A DNA stretch of 64,000 bases from Nematopogon swammerdamellus (GCA_946902875.1 OX336344.1:22775791-22839790); one strand, 5' to 3'; shown: positions 30,437 to 41,619, counted from the stretch's first letter. Notes: generated by a model from the sequence alone, not told the origin. Numbers and translations are program-made.

Positions 30437-30700
30437 CAAGTGTATTTTATTGTGGGTCCCGTATGCATCGTACGGGATCCTATTATTAAGCCTAGGCCGT
30501 CTGTCTCTCTGTCTGTCTGTCCGTCTGTCTATCCGAGGGCTGTATCTCTTGAACCGTAATAGGTAGCCCGTTCAAATGTTCACAGAATATGTGTTATTTT
30601 GGCCGATATAAGAACAAATAATAAAAAAATGCACGGGGTCCCTATACAAGAAACTAAAAAGTGTATGCCCGTCGAAAACAGTGCGAAGCGTGTCAGTTTC
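30437..30700 (-). repeat. Interspersed repeat D, truncated minus copy
   Basis: GTACGGGATCCTATTATTAA, the (GTCT)n tract and TATCTCTTGAACCGTAATAG on the plus strand. The GTGCGAGTCG end is missing and a CGTGTCAGTTTCTAC stub follows. Confidence 0.75.
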
Positions 30701-30820
30701 TACAGAAAAAAAAATTCAAAAATTATAACATCACAGACAGAATCACATGACAGAATCATTATTTAAAATGCTGATATAGCAGGTGTAACATTTGTTGTAA
30801 CCGTAATTCAGCTACAATAA

Positions 30821-31428
30821 AACCGGCCAAGTGGGAGTCGAACTCGCGCACCGAGGGTTCCGTATCGCCATGTCGTGGTCAGCGCCACTCACGCCATCTA
30901 TGGATTATTTAAAATGCTTCATACTGTTTTCGCTAGATGGCGCGCATACACTTTTTAGTTTCTTGTATGGGGACCCGCGTAAATTTTTCACTTTTTATTT
31001 CTTATTTTTAACCCCCGACGCAAAAAACGGAGGAGTGTTAAATTAGAAATTTAAAAAACCCCGACCCTTAAAAAGTCAAATTTTTGTTGACTTACTTAAA
31101 GGAGTCCGGGGACCGCTAAGTAAATAAAATATAAAAACACATAGCTGCGCGGGAATTTACTTAGCGGTCCACCGACTCCTTTAAGTAAGTCAACGGAAAT
31201 TATTTTTGACTTTTTGAGGGTCGGGGGTTTTTCAAATTTGTAATTTTTATTATTTGTTGTTAAATCGGCTATTATAACACATATTGTGTGAAAATTTCAA
31301 CGGGCGACCTATTGCGGTTAAAGAGATACAGCGCTCGGACAGACAGACGGACAAACAGACAGACAGAGAGAGAGACGGCGTAGGCTTAGTAATAGGGTCC
31401 CGTACGACGGTACGGAACCCTAAAAAAC
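30821..31428 (+). repeat. Interspersed repeat D, plus copy with a foldback insertion
   Basis: Starts ACCGGCCAAGTGGGAGTCGA and ends GTACGGAACCCTAAAAA. A P/Q foldback element interrupts it between about 31010 and 31240. Joining the two outer parts restores the order seen at 40879-41285. Contains a (GACA)n microsatellite at 31329-31370. Confidence 0.86.
31010..31240. repeat. Foldback element P/Q, internally deleted copy
   Basis: Begins AACCCCCGACGCAAAAAACG (Q start). It jumps to AACCCCGACCCTTAAAAAGT and then to the complementary halves GGGGACCGCTAAGTAAAT and ATTTACTTAGCGGTCC. Most of Q is missing. Inserted in repeat D. Confidence 0.82.
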
Positions 31429-32704
31429 AAATCAATCACCATGAATATCCCACACGCGTTACGATCCTGATCAAGAACATCTCAATTAGAATTTAAATAA
31501 CAAAGCGCGGACCATTGTGTCGGGGTCGGCAGTTCGTTACAGTATATTGAGCAGTGTTCTATTGTGCGCTACTCCAGCCATCCCTCCCTTGTGTGTAGGA
31601 TGACACGCACGCTAACTCAGTAAGGACCGACTCTGGTGGTAATTAGTCTAATTTAAGCTAAGATAAGATAAGTATTTATTTTGCATAATATCTTAATCGA
31701 TTTACATTTTATATATATCTTATTGTTTGGTAACATAGAGTTAAGGCCCGCAAGCTAATATTATATTTGTGGAATTACTGTGTCTCCGACGCTACGGCCG
31801 TAGTGGCTATTTTCGGAGGCAAAAAATGTAGACGAACGCATTATTCAGAAATAAATATTTTTTTTACTTTTTTTACTTTTACTTTTACTTTATATATTAG
31901 ACTAAATTAATTTATGCAAAAATGAAGTTAATTAAGGGCTGTAATCCGATAAATGCAGCTTGATTAACATTACAGTTGTAAAAATGCCTCATATAGTGCA
32001 AATTTTAATGGCAGAGGCTGACTGGTATATTTGTAATAACGAAGTAGGCGAAATAAGTTTTAAACAGAAACAAATTTTAAAATTTAATTAATTAACACTA
32101 TTCGAGACATATTGACAGCTGTCATTCTAAATAAACTACATTTTACCGACAAATGTAGTTTTTAATCAACTGCATTGCCGCTTCTTGGCCAATCAAGGAC
32201 AACGTTTTTATCACTTTGGGCGCCTTATGCCACACGAATTGCACGCCAATCCTATATTTTTCCCCGAACGAGTTGGAGCGAATGCAATAAGAGTTAAGTA
32301 AAGAATAAACAATTAACTCTACGCCCAAATATTATTTTAATCAAGAAAAGACGATAGAGCAATTGACAAAAACTATACCTATAAATCTTTTATTTACTTG
32401 CTCGATACTTCCACGAAATGTCGATTCACGTACTACGAATAATAGGAATGATAGGAATTGAATATCTAAAATGACATAGGTACTTCTCTGTCGTCCATAA
32501 ATTAAATGCGAACAGGAGTTAGTTTATAGTTGCGCTCCCCGTCGCTGCTAGCCGCTGGACAACTTGGCTCGTCTGAGTGGTCTCGAGGGTTCAATTCTAG
32601 GGTACTAAAATATTTATGGTACTAGAAGTTCATAAACATAGAATTTATTTATTGGGAAACTTTACAGTTAACTTATTATGAACTATTAAATTTTTGTTTT
32701 ATAT
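31429..32704. other. 1.3-kb stretch without recognised repeats
   Basis: AT-rich apart from 31500-31640. A (TTTTAC)n-like run is at 31855-31890. No convincing frame or RNA gene. Confidence 0.4.
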
Positions 32705-32752
32705 AGAAAGCGCGATATGTGGCGCCGAGCTACCCATAAGGTGTCTAACGAC
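32705..32752 (-). mobile_element. LINE family C1, terminal stub
   Basis: GCGCGATATGTGGCGCCGAG then CTACCCATAAGGTGTCTAAC on the plus strand is the reverse of the family's last ~50 bp. Confidence 0.7.
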
Positions 32753-33221
32753 GATAAATACACACGTCTTGCTATCTAAATAAAATAAGAAGAAAATAAA
32801 ACCAAAATAACTAAAAATAAAGAAATAATTATATTGTAAAGAATGGCTTAAGAAAAGTATGGCTTATAAAATGAATAAATTGGAGAAGAAATTAATAATG
32901 AGTAAACAATGATATATTTTTTATTTAAAGTTTGTCGTCTGTCAAAATAAAAAAAAATGCAAATCATAAATGTAAGGAAGGGTATTATTAACCAAGTCGT
33001 CATTACCTACCTATGTATTATCTAAAAACACTTCGTTGTTTTGTTAATAAAATAAATGTTTAATTTTATGTCCGGCACGCATGAGTACCACACATAAATA
33101 TGTCACAGTACTAGAAAATACTCATATTTTCTTTTTATTTATTTGATTCGTTAAATTAATAAAAAGTTATTTATAAAAAATCATGATGGGAAAGAAATCG
33201 GATACTATTTTGACATCAATG

Positions 33222-33348
33222 AGCACCTGTCAGGCCGGCATGGCATTCGCAACCCCCGCATCCGACCGAATGTCTATTGGCGTGCGTCGTTAGAAACCTT
33301 ATGGGTGGCTCGGCAGCACGTCGCGTTTTCAATAAATAAAAAATAAAC
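33222..33348 (+). mobile_element. LINE family C1, 3' end
   Basis: GAGCACCTGTCAGGCCGGCA, CGAATGTCTATTGGCG and TTTCAATAAATAAA. The coding part is lost. Confidence 0.78.
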
Positions 33349-33450
33349 TTTAGTATATAATTTTACACTGTCATTGAAATTATAATACAAAATACTATAT
33401 TATTTATTCTAAGCCTAGTCGCCACCGTAATCGCCTCCCCGCGTAGGTTA

Positions 33451-33654
33451 TTATTTATTCGCGTTCTGTCCGCCGCCGCCGCCGCCACCGGGGGCGCTGC
33501 GGCCGCGGGCAAGTGGACCGGGGGCGGGCGGGCGGCGCCGGAAATGGAGGCTGCGTGCGGTGTCCATTAATCCCTCGCCGTCACGTTTGTTAAAAGTACG
33601 CCGGAACACAAACACTTGATGTCTTGTTAGAGGTTTATTAGCGTTCGGTGCCAT
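33451..33654 (-). CDS. GC-rich 67-codon frame, unrecognised
   Basis: The product starts MAPNANKPLTRHQVFVF and turns into a Pro/Arg then Gly-rich tail (a run of seven Gly), encoded by a GCC-type trinucleotide run at 33471-33487. It lies in the most GC-rich patch of this part of the window, outside any repeat family seen. No domain was recognised. The trinucleotide run alone could explain part of the open frame, so coding status is doubtful. Confidence 0.2.
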   Translation of the reverse strand: MAPNANKPLTRHQVFVFRRTFNKRDGEGLMDTARSLHFRRRPPAPGPLARGRSAPGGGGGGGQNANK

Positions 33655-33659
33655 TGTGC

Positions 33660-34614
33660 CCGGAATGTGCGACGATTTGCGGAGGCTTTGCGGCTGGCGG
33701 ATATTAACATTACGTAGATATTAGGATAGAGTACAAAGGATGACATAAAAAGTGTAATATACTTTAAAAATTTTACGAGATGATAAATTTTATAAAAAAA
33801 AACGCTCTTTTCTTCTATAATATGCCGTAAAGATACTCATAAATATAATAAAAACAGACAACAATATGTGTACACACCTATTATTATGTCCGTTTTAACT
33901 TTTTTTTAACGTCACGTGTTAATAAGGGTCAAGGGCATAAGGGTTGCAAGAGCAACTGAATTTTAAACCAGTTCCACTCAACCGATTGAGATGAAACGCA
34001 AAGACTTTTGGTTCTCACGACAATTCAATCTGACATACTCAAAATTGCAAAAACAAAAAAAAACATAAAAAAATTACAAGCTTTTTTATATGATTTTTTA
34101 CGCCATAGGTGTTTTGTTACAAGTTCTAATGTTTTTATATTTAACAGCTATACTTAAATATTATAGGTACAAAAATATACGAGTAGGTAGAATTGGCTTC
34201 TGGTTTCGATCTTATAAGAGTAAAATTTTCATAGTATTTTTTTTTAGTTTTTATCTATTAAAAATGTGTTTATAAAAAATGTATGCACGTTCATAATACT
34301 AATTTATTTCGCCAGGTGATAAATTTGTATTATAGTGCCATGCCAGTTTCCATGATATATATAATGTGATTAAATTTATATTAAGGTCCCAAACCCAGCT
34401 TTAATAATCTTATGTAGTAATTTAAGGTTATAGTTCGGCCTTAATTGGGTTACTAGTCCCAATTATGTTAAGAGCTGTGGGTGGTTGAACACACCTATGT
34501 AGATAATCGCAACTCTGACCTTTACATGGACGGAGAGGGGGGGGATTCGGTTTTCCATATTATCTTCTTCACGTATTGTATTTTTTCATATCTCCGTCTT
34601 TGTTTACAACAAAT
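33660..34614. other. Unannotated AT-rich stretch
   Basis: No repeat match. A 61-codon frame at 34090-34275 is AT-driven. Confidence 0.4.
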
Positions 34615-34653
34615 AGTTTGTATTACGCCGCTGCGCTCGACGTAATACAAACT
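34615..34653. repeat. Perfect 13-bp hairpin
   Basis: AGTTTGTATTACG, 13-base loop, CGTAATACAAACT. Confidence 0.9.
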
Positions 34654-34799
34654 CTTTGGTTTACATAGTATTATGCTTAATATGAGGGTCACATATCTAG
34701 TGTTGTGCTAGATTGATGGTGAGAGGTCGATATTTCGACTCTCGCTCGTGTGAACTGTGAGTTTTTGAAATTTAAAAGAGTATTTATTTTTTTATATTT

Positions 34800-34890
34800 T
34801 TAGGGCTTTTAAGAATGATTTGTTAATATCAGCCCCATAGTATTCATTTTCCATATCACCTACAGCCCAGAGTCCCTAAGAATTTATATC
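34800..34890 (+). repeat. Interspersed repeat K, copy 1
   Basis: TTAGGGCTTTTAAGAATGAT, TCAATATCAGCCCCATAG-type (here TTAATATCAGCCCCATAG) and CCCAGAGTCCCTAAG. Matches 63585-63668. Confidence 0.65.
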
Positions 34891-35046
34891 GGTTACCTTG
34901 GCGACGGAACAACACGGTGATAACACTAATAAATAACACAGTAAATCTATATAAAACTTTAATGTGTTTCCATTCACATTATTTTTTATAATTTTTTAAT
35001 ATTGTTTTTATGTGAAGTGAATTTTTCAATTAAAAATTAAAATGAT

Positions 35047-35566
35047 GTTTTTAGGGTTCCCTACGCGATCCAATTACTAAGTGTACGCCGTCTGTCCGTC
35101 CATCTGTCCTATCTTTAAAGGGCTGCTATCTTCACATTAGGTATATACGCTGTAAACATGTGCACATAATATTTTGAACCGTAATTGCTAGCAGGTTGAA
35201 ATTTTCACAAAATATGTGTTATATTATAATATGCTAACTTAATGTTAAATTTTAAAGTATGACTAATCAGAGAGTATGTCTATGGGTGATGAATGAATAA
35301 AGAATAAAAAAAATGTTATTATGGCAGATATCCTAAGCAATAAAAAAAAAATGTTTGATCCATCGTAAAAACGGTGGTAGATGCAAGCGTCAAACATTTG
35401 TGATTATAGTGCAAACTCTAAAGTAGAACAACAAATATTGAGTTGGGATCGCGGTAAGCATCACCAACGGAACGCAAGAAAACAATATTTTTACGGTAAT
35501 TACAAATTTATTATGGTGCGGAACCCTCGTCGGTGCGCTATTCCGACTCGCACTTTGCCGGTTTTT
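35047..35566 (-). repeat. Interspersed repeat D, variant with different middle
   Basis: The ends match D (GGTTCCCTACGCGATCC, GTCTGTCCGTCC, GACTCGCACTTTGCCGGTTT). The middle contains AAGCGTCAAACATTTGTGAT and TATAGTGCAAACTCTAAAGT, shared with the D-like copy at 45653-45995. This marks a D subfamily. Confidence 0.75.
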
Positions 35567-35590
35567 TATGTTTTAATTGTTTTATGTATT

Positions 35591-35995
35591 ACTAGCTTTT
35601 GCCCGCGGCTTCACTCGCGTAAAATTCGTATTTGAAAATAAGAAATTAAACAAATAAGAAAGAAAGCCAAGCTACGTTCAGGTAAATGATAAACCTTCTC
35701 GAAGAAAGTAAGTAACTAAGCGAAGCCGCAGGCCGAGCTTCGTTCAGGTGAACAAAAAACGCGCCGAACAATTCCGTTTGTATGAGAGCCACATGTTAGC
35801 AGAAGCGAAACTGAATATTATTTAGCCTATCCTGTGTCCCACCCATGCATATAGTCGAATGTGCTTGTACTAAGTTTCATCGAATTCGGATGATCGGTTT
35901 AAGAATTATGGAGGAACATACACACATACATACAGAAAAAAATTCTAAGACTAGTCAATTTAGTTTTAGTATCATACGTAGAGTCTGGTTATTCT
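35591..35995 (-). repeat. Interspersed repeat M, minus copy
   Basis: Begins ACTAGCTTTTGCCCGCGGCT on the plus strand and includes TAAGTTTCATCGAATTCGGA. Contains a partial internal duplication (AAGCCAAGCTACGTTCAGGT and GCCGAGCTTCGTTCAGGT). Confidence 0.82.
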
Positions 35996-36133
35996 TCACA
36001 TTTTAGGGATTTTCAATATATTTCATTGGCATCACTAATTTTATATGGCAAGGAGATTATCGTAGGTAGGTCGAAAACTTCATGAGTAAAATTAAAAATT
36101 CCTTTCAAAACCTACCTCCACACCTTTGTACCA

Positions 36134-36456
36134 TGTGGGGCCGGTACTTTAAAAGAATAGCCCCACTGCATCTCTCCCCGTGTATGTTGTAAAAGGCGAC
36201 TAAGGGATATGACTCCCTTCTTATATTACTAGGTGGTAGGGTTTAACCCGCCCGGGTTGGTACCACCGCACTGAATGAAAGGTCGGTAGAAACGGCTATG
36301 TAAATAGTTTGTGTTTTCCGTCCAGTTCAGTGTAGCCGGCACGACCGAAGGGAAGCACTGACGTGGCACCAAGTTCACCCGGAGTTATGGGCTGACATCA
36401 CGGATGTTGCAGGGGATGTAGCCAACCGTGTCAGTTTCCATAAAAATAAAAAAAAA
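36134..36456 (+). mobile_element. SINE family A with third head, full length
   Basis: Near-consensus from TGTGGGGCCGGTACTTTAAA to the A-rich tail. No internal deletion. Confidence 0.95.
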
Positions 36457-36905
36457 TATCATTTTTCATTCGCAATTGTTCTCCCTGAATTCCAACGACC
36501 AACGTGGTGACAAAAGGAAAGTTCATCATCTTTATCGGAGCAAGAACATTAAAAGGACATTCCATTCAAGAAAGGGTCGACCCTGGATACCACCGAAAAC
36601 CGTAAGCAGGAAATACCGACGGAATCACGCCCATGGAACTAAGGTCAGAAATTCACACATCATCCTAACAGTCCACTTTCAGCTTTCCAAATCACCAGAG
36701 TCTAAAAACGCAGTATTTCATAAAACAAAGTACCTTACTACCTGACCATCCCTTACAGATACATTTTAGTATTGATTGATTGATGATGATGATACATTAT
36801 TTATACGAAAATATTGTTGTCTTCGCGATATGTAGATATCTGATAAAATAATCAATGTGATTTGAAAACTTACTAGCTTTTATTTAGCTTAGCTTACTAG
36901 CTTTT
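36457..36905. other. Unannotated spacer
   Basis: A 105-codon plus frame (36428-36745) starts inside the SINE tail and shows no motif. Taken as chance. Confidence 0.35.
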
Positions 36906-37270
36906 GTCAGCCTCGATAGCTCAGTGGTGCAGACAGTCAACTGTCGCTATTGACTGTTAAGCAACGCTGGGTGCGGTCGGTACTTGGATGGGTGACCGCT
37001 GACCGTTGGAGGCTGACCGAGGTTCGGATTCCTCGTAAAACTGTAGATCCCTTCCCTCCTAATCTTACTTGGTGGTTGGTACCACCGCACTGAATGAAAC
37101 GTCGGTCAAAACGGCTATGTAAATAGTTTGTGTTTTCCGACCAGTTCAGTGTAGCCGGCACGATCAAAGGGGGAAGCACTGACATGGCACCTAGTTCACC
37201 CGGTGTTATGGGCTGACATCACGGACGTTGTAGGTGATGTAGCCAACCGTGTCAGTTGCCATAGAAAAAA
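36906..37270 (+). mobile_element. SINE family A with 5S-like head
   Basis: Same head as at 29793. The core has a 20-bp deletion removing AGGGTTTAACCCGCCCGG, so the two halves GGTGG and TTGGTACC are adjacent. The rest is near identical to the 29.8-kb copy. Confidence 0.94.
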
Positions 37271-37311
37271 TACAAAGTAATTTATTCCATGAGCATCCCG
37301 TACATATGTAT

Positions 37312-37545
37312 TACAAGCTGTGCCCGCGGCTCCGCCCGCTCTCATATTTCACTTCACTGCTAACCTCATAAACCATTTAGCGTGATAGTAAGTAGCCTAT
37401 AGTTGATGGGAAGAATCAAGCTATCCGTAGAATTTTTTTTTATTAAAATCGGTTCAGTGGTTCTCGAGTTATAAGCGGACAGACAGACATACACTCAGAC
37501 ACTCAGACAGAAAGCAGACATTGGATTTTATTATAGGTAAGGATT
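37312..37545 (-). repeat. Interspersed repeat M', minus copy
   Basis: TACAAGCTGTGCCCGCGGCT to GGATTTTATTATAGGTA on the plus strand, matching 4741-4962 inverted. Includes (ACTCAGAC)n-like variation in the GACA tract. Confidence 0.78.
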
Positions 37546-37991
37546 AGTATTGATGATGATGATATATTATTTATACAAAAATTTTGTTGTGTCTTTGCGA
37601 TATGTATCTGATAAAATAAACAACATGATTTGAAAACTTCCGAATCACGCAATCTTAACCCTTTGCCCCAACTCATGTGCCATCTGTAACCCCGCACTAA
37701 TGCTTCGTCACTACTGCCCGCCAGTCCCACGACCCAGTCATCCCGACTGTATTATTCACACGCTTTTAAAGTATTCTCTGGGGCCATAGTATTCCGCGAG
37801 GTCCGGGGCATTCATCACGGCCTCGCTAAATATTTATCAGGGGCGGGGGCGGGTGGTGGGACGGAGGGGGCGGTGGCACTTTGTGGGCCCGCAACCCGCA
37901 ACATGTCAATACAACCTCCCTGAAGCTCGCGCCCCTTTGTGGGATACGTGAACAGATAGGTCGCTCGCTATAAAAGAGTACTATATACTTG
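37546..37991. other. Unannotated spacer, GC-rich at 37780-37940
   Basis: Contains GGGGCGGGGGCGGGTGG. No gene signal recognised. Confidence 0.35.
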
Positions 37992-38236
37992 CCTTCCCTT
38001 GCCCCTTACTAGGTGGTAGGCTCAAATTGTAGCCGACTGGGTTGGTACCACCGTACTGGATGTAAGATGGCCGCATAGCAGCCTCGGTTGTGTTCTCCTC
38101 TAGTCCAGTATAGCCAGCAATCCGGGGAAGTCTCCGGTATGGCACCTACCTTCTCGGAGGTGATATTGGCTAGTCGGAGCATGTGCTTTGGCCCCTCTGA
38201 CTCAGCCACCCATACCGGATTACATAGAAAAAATAC
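37992..38236 (+). mobile_element. SINE family B, core and tail
   Basis: CCTTCCCTTGCCCCTTACTA through CACCCATACCGGATTACATA. The tRNA-like head is missing. Directly followed by a family I copy. Confidence 0.9.
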
Positions 38237-38400
38237 ATACCACACGCTGTATTCCGACGATCGGAATACAGCGGATACCTAACCTATCAAGCAGCAAGTA
38301 AGGCACGAAGGCACCTGCTGCATGACTCGGTGGTAGGACCGCGCCAAGGTGAGAGGTGGCTAGCCTGTCGCCTTTTAGCACGGCATCTTGTCCTTATCAG
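38237..38400 (-). mobile_element. Repeat family I, internally deleted
   Basis: Plus strand ACCACACGCTGTATTCCGAC and CGATCGGAATACAGCGG (a small local inversion-like palindrome replaces the middle), then AAGCAGCAAGTAAGGCACGA to GGCATCTTGTCCTTATC. Confidence 0.82.
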
Positions 38401-38465
38401 TTAGTAGTCAGTCAGCGTGTATGCGTTCACTGCAGGCATAGTGGATCATAATTCCTTTCAGCCCC

Positions 38466-38514
38466 GAAAAATGCTCCGACTCCTTTAAGTAAACGGAAAT
38501 TATTTTTGACCTTT
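38466..38514 (-). repeat. Foldback element P, fragment
   Basis: CTCCGACTCCTTTAAGTAAA followed by CGGAAATTATTTTTGAC, matching one arm of the P elements at 31.2 and 63.2 kb. Confidence 0.65.
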
Positions 38515-38521
38515 TTTGTAT

Positions 38522-38868
38522 TGTTTATTGATCATTCATATGGCAGTTAGACTGCACTCGAACTTGTCACAATTTGTTCTATCCGGTTCGATTACACACT
38601 CGTGGATTACACCCACGAAGAAGAACCGACAAGAAAATTCGCAGGATATTTTTTTTTCATACATATTTTTACAAGTATTTAGTGACTAGCCACATAATAA
38701 CACCGCCCATATGTCTATCGAAAACACAGCCCGAGAGCAAGGTAAACAATTTTGCTGGGAGTTCTGACTACAAAGACTTATTAATTAAGTGAATCAGGTG
38801 TAAAGAGCCTTTGTCAAACTTTGATACGTAATTTGTATCAACATAATTATGTTAGTGTATTAAACATA
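38522..38868 (-). repeat. Interspersed repeat T, uninterrupted copy
   Basis: Inverted match of 4238-4725 without the SINE. The target reads CTGTGTTTTCGATAGACATA then TGGGCGGTG on the minus strand. Confidence 0.82.
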
Positions 38869-38874
38869 CCAACA

Positions 38875-39051
38875 TTTTTTTTTATGTAATCCGGTATGGG
38901 TGTTTGAGTCAGAGGGGCCAAAGCACATGCTCTGACTAGCCAATATCACCTTCGAGAAGGTAGGTGCCATACCGGAGACTTCCCTGGATTGCTGGCTATA
39001 CTGGACTAGAGGAGAACACAACCGAGGCTGCTATGCGGCCATCTTACGTCC
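38875..39051 (-). mobile_element. SINE family B, tail only
   Basis: A-tail through GATGGCCGCATAGCAGCC on the minus strand. Core and head are missing. Confidence 0.88.
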
Positions 39052-39655
39052 TACAATGTAGTATAATTGTCAAAAATAAAAAAATATGAATACTAAGATA
39101 CTTCAAGTATATTCAAGGATCAAGTTGTCAATGTTTAATAAAATCCTACGGAACCCTAAACATGTAACGGCTGATCAGATTAAAAATGCGAATTCAAACA
39201 AATCTCACAACTAATTTAAACTTCGATCGTTTCCAGGTACTAATCATCTTCCCTCCCCGCCCGCCCCGCAGATGTCGCAGAGTAAGTAACCTGTTCTAAC
39301 CGGAATCTCTGGGTTCACCCTCGGGGGCACGGCGCGATGATACCGGCAGATACATGAACCCCAATCTCGTTAGCCCGCGTCGAGCCGTCACGGAAAAATA
39401 GCCCCGTTTAGATTCCGAACCCGCGGCGGCGGCGCCGGGAAAAAAAACCAGAGTCGATAAATCAGGAGAAATAATCGACTCTCTCACCTCGGATAACGCC
39501 CCCGCACTACGCAACCGCAGGCGAGCGGGAATATAATGCACAATGAGAAAGTGGACACTTTTTCTGCAATTAAACAAAGTTTGTCTTAAAATGATATTAG
39601 TTAAAACACTTTTGAACACAAACAAAAAATCTTAATTATTTTTTCTTCTTATTTT
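39052..39655. other. Unannotated stretch with possible microexon
   Basis: A 109-codon minus frame (39625-39296) has an Ala/Arg-rich middle but no recognised domain. The GC-rich part at 39240-39530 is not repeated elsewhere in the window. Confidence 0.35.
39272..39281 (+). other. Candidate 10-nt microexon ATGTCGCAGA
   Basis: Upstream there is a branch-point-like TACTAAT (39238), a pyrimidine-rich CTTCCCTCCCCGCCC tract and CGCAG. Downstream is the donor GTAAGTAA. Spacing from TACTAAT to the AG is about 30 nt, as in typical insect introns. The last exon base is A instead of the usual G. No neighbouring exons were identified, so this rests only on the signal cluster. Confidence 0.25.
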
Positions 39656-39656
39656 T

Positions 39657-40390
39657 GTTTTTTATGTAATCCGGTCTGGGTGGCTGAGTCGGAGGGGCCA
39701 AAGCACATGCTCCTGTGGCGGTGACTCATTGGGCACATTGTACATTTCATGACAGTGCAGCAAGGTGGGGCACTTTCCCCCACGCGCCCGCGGACTTACG
39801 TGCAGTCCCACCACGTCGCCCCAGCTCCTCAGTCTTCGGCTAAGCAACCTAACGTGTATACGTGCACTGCGCCTGAGCATCCGGCTCGCGCTGACGTTGT
39901 ACTTGTGGACAATATAAAGCGTTTACCAAAACCGTTGCGTGTACTTTAGCTCCCACATACCGAGACTCAAATTAAGTGGCTAGGGACATATAATTATTAC
40001 TTATATCACTCCAACACTTACACTCCAATCAGCCAATATCACCTCCGAGAAGGTAGATGCCATACCGGAGACTTCCCTGGATTGCTGGCTATGCTGGATT
40101 AGAGGAGAACACAACCGAGGCTACTATGCGGCCGTCTTACATCCAGTACGGTGGTATCAACCCAGTCGACAATTTGAGCCTACCACCTAGTAAGGGGCAA
40201 GGGAATGGACATACAGTTTTACACCGGTTCCGAACGGTGTGCACGAAAAAATTTACGTGCACACCTACCTACCTGAGGTGTGCACGTAAATGTTTTCGTC
40301 CGAAGAAAACTCATTGGTACGCGCCGATCGGATTCGAACCTCGGACTCTCGCATGAGAAACCGATGCCGAAACCACTCGGCTAAGCGCCG
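39657..40390 (-). mobile_element. SINE family B, full length, split by a solo LTR
   Basis: Tail stub 39657-39713, then insertion, then 40023-40390 with the rest of the tail, core, linker and tRNA-like head (GGTTCGAATCCGATCGGCGC on the minus strand, A-box side GCCGAGTGGTTTCGGC). The linker contains a local inverted duplication of TTTACGTGCACAC. Confidence 0.92.
39714..40022. mobile_element. Solo LTR of an LTR retrotransposon, 309 bp
   Basis: Starts TGTGGCGG and ends CTTACA (TG...CA), and is flanked by CTCC on both sides (39710-39713 and 40023-40026). Removing it restores a normal SINE B tail (ATGCTCC joined to AATCAGCCAATA). TATAAAG at 39912-39918 may be its promoter box. A four-base target suits Gypsy-type integrases, but the superfamily was not determined. 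No internal retroelement coding region is present. Confidence 0.82.
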
Positions 40391-40878
40391 TGTTAAAATT
40401 TGAGTCTATATATATTTTTATCATAGCCAGTATGGGTTGCTGTGCCCAGTTACCAAAGGCGCAGCAAACGTGCTCAAGACAGCCAAATTCCAATTCGCAA
40501 GGTGAGGTGTTGTTGGTTTTGCCTGTATGCATTCGACAGATTTTTGGGTACAGCCACCCATGCCGGATCTCTATAACAAAAATAGCAATAAAAATGTCGC
40601 ACAGCTCACCGTAGCCGGCGCTCGCTGCCCGTAAACATGCCTCAACAAGTTTGAATACCTCGCTCGCCCGCCTCATTGCCCGCCCGGTCGTCCCTTGGGC
40701 GGCGCCCTGGGTCCCCCGCCCGCCCTCGCCCGCACACCCGGCTATTTACGTTTCGCTATGCCTGAAATATGGGCGACATCAATTCAGCGACCGCTGCCCG
40801 CGTCCCAGATATCCCGATATGTCAAATAAATGCTCGAATGCTGCCCGAAAACGGCCGACAATCGCGTTTAGCAAAAAT
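40391..40878. other. Unannotated stretch, GC-rich at 40650-40750
   Basis: Includes a SINE-B-tail-like phrase (ACAGCCACCCATGCCGGATC at 40552) in a different context, possibly another LINE or SINE tail on the plus strand (40430-40580). No coding motif. Confidence 0.4.
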
Positions 40879-41193
40879 ACCGGCCAAGTGCGAGTCGAAC
40901 TCGCGCACCGAGGGTCCGTATCGCCATGTCATTGATAGCGCCACTCACGCCATCTATGGCGTGTTATGAAATGCTTCATATTTGTTTAAGTGTCATGATT
41001 AGTTAAAATGCTTCATAATCTTTGATGGCGCGCGCGCATACACTTTTTGGTTTCTTCTATGGGAACCCCCGTGAATTTTTTCCTTTTTCTTATTTTTTGT
41101 TATATCGGCCATAATAAAACATATTCTGTGAAAATTTCAACGGGCTACCTATTACGGTTCAAGAGATACATACAGCCCTCGGACAGACAGACG

Positions 41194-41231
<38 letters not shown>

Positions 41232-41285
41232 TAGACGGCGTAGGTTTAGTAATAGGCTCCCGTACCGGATACGGAACCCTAAAAA
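40879..41285 (+). repeat. Interspersed repeat D, uninterrupted copy
   Basis: ACCGGCCAAGTGCGAGTCGA to ATACGGAACCCTAAAAA. The reference copy for the interrupted ones. A (GACA)n microsatellite with about twelve units spans 41186-41233. Confidence 0.88.
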
Positions 41286-41619
41286 TGTCGATTTTGACTG
41301 GAGGCGGTTTTCATATCTCCGCGTCGCGTGTGCAGCGGAAACCGTGACGAGGGTTCAAAAACTCTGACCTGCCGCCGGCGGCGGAATGTTATAAATATTT
41401 TTACAGTTGAAAAGCTGACCTTTATTTGAACGTGAAACATTTGTGACGGTAAAAAACTCGCGCTTTGCGTGTAGTCATTGTTCGGCCGGTGCTCAGCGTT
41501 GACAATGCGTTAAACTTTTATCGAGCAAATAATATCTTCACAAGAATTCAACGAGCGCGTGACAATCTCTGGAAATTTGACAGTACCGCCAACGCCACGC
41601 TCAATTATTATCTACCTTC
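41286..41619. other. Unannotated spacer
   Basis: Nothing recognised. Confidence 0.35.

Noticed and set aside
36428..36745. 105-codon plus-strand frame
   Set aside because: Starts inside a SINE A tail (CATAAAAATAAA...). No conserved motif.
39296..39625. 109-codon minus-strand frame
   Set aside because: GC-rich composition reduces stops; no domain recognised and no start context. Kept only as part of the unannotated stretch.
41186..41233. (GACA)n tract as an independent locus of interest
   Set aside because: It is a standard internal part of repeat D and appears in most copies at the same point.
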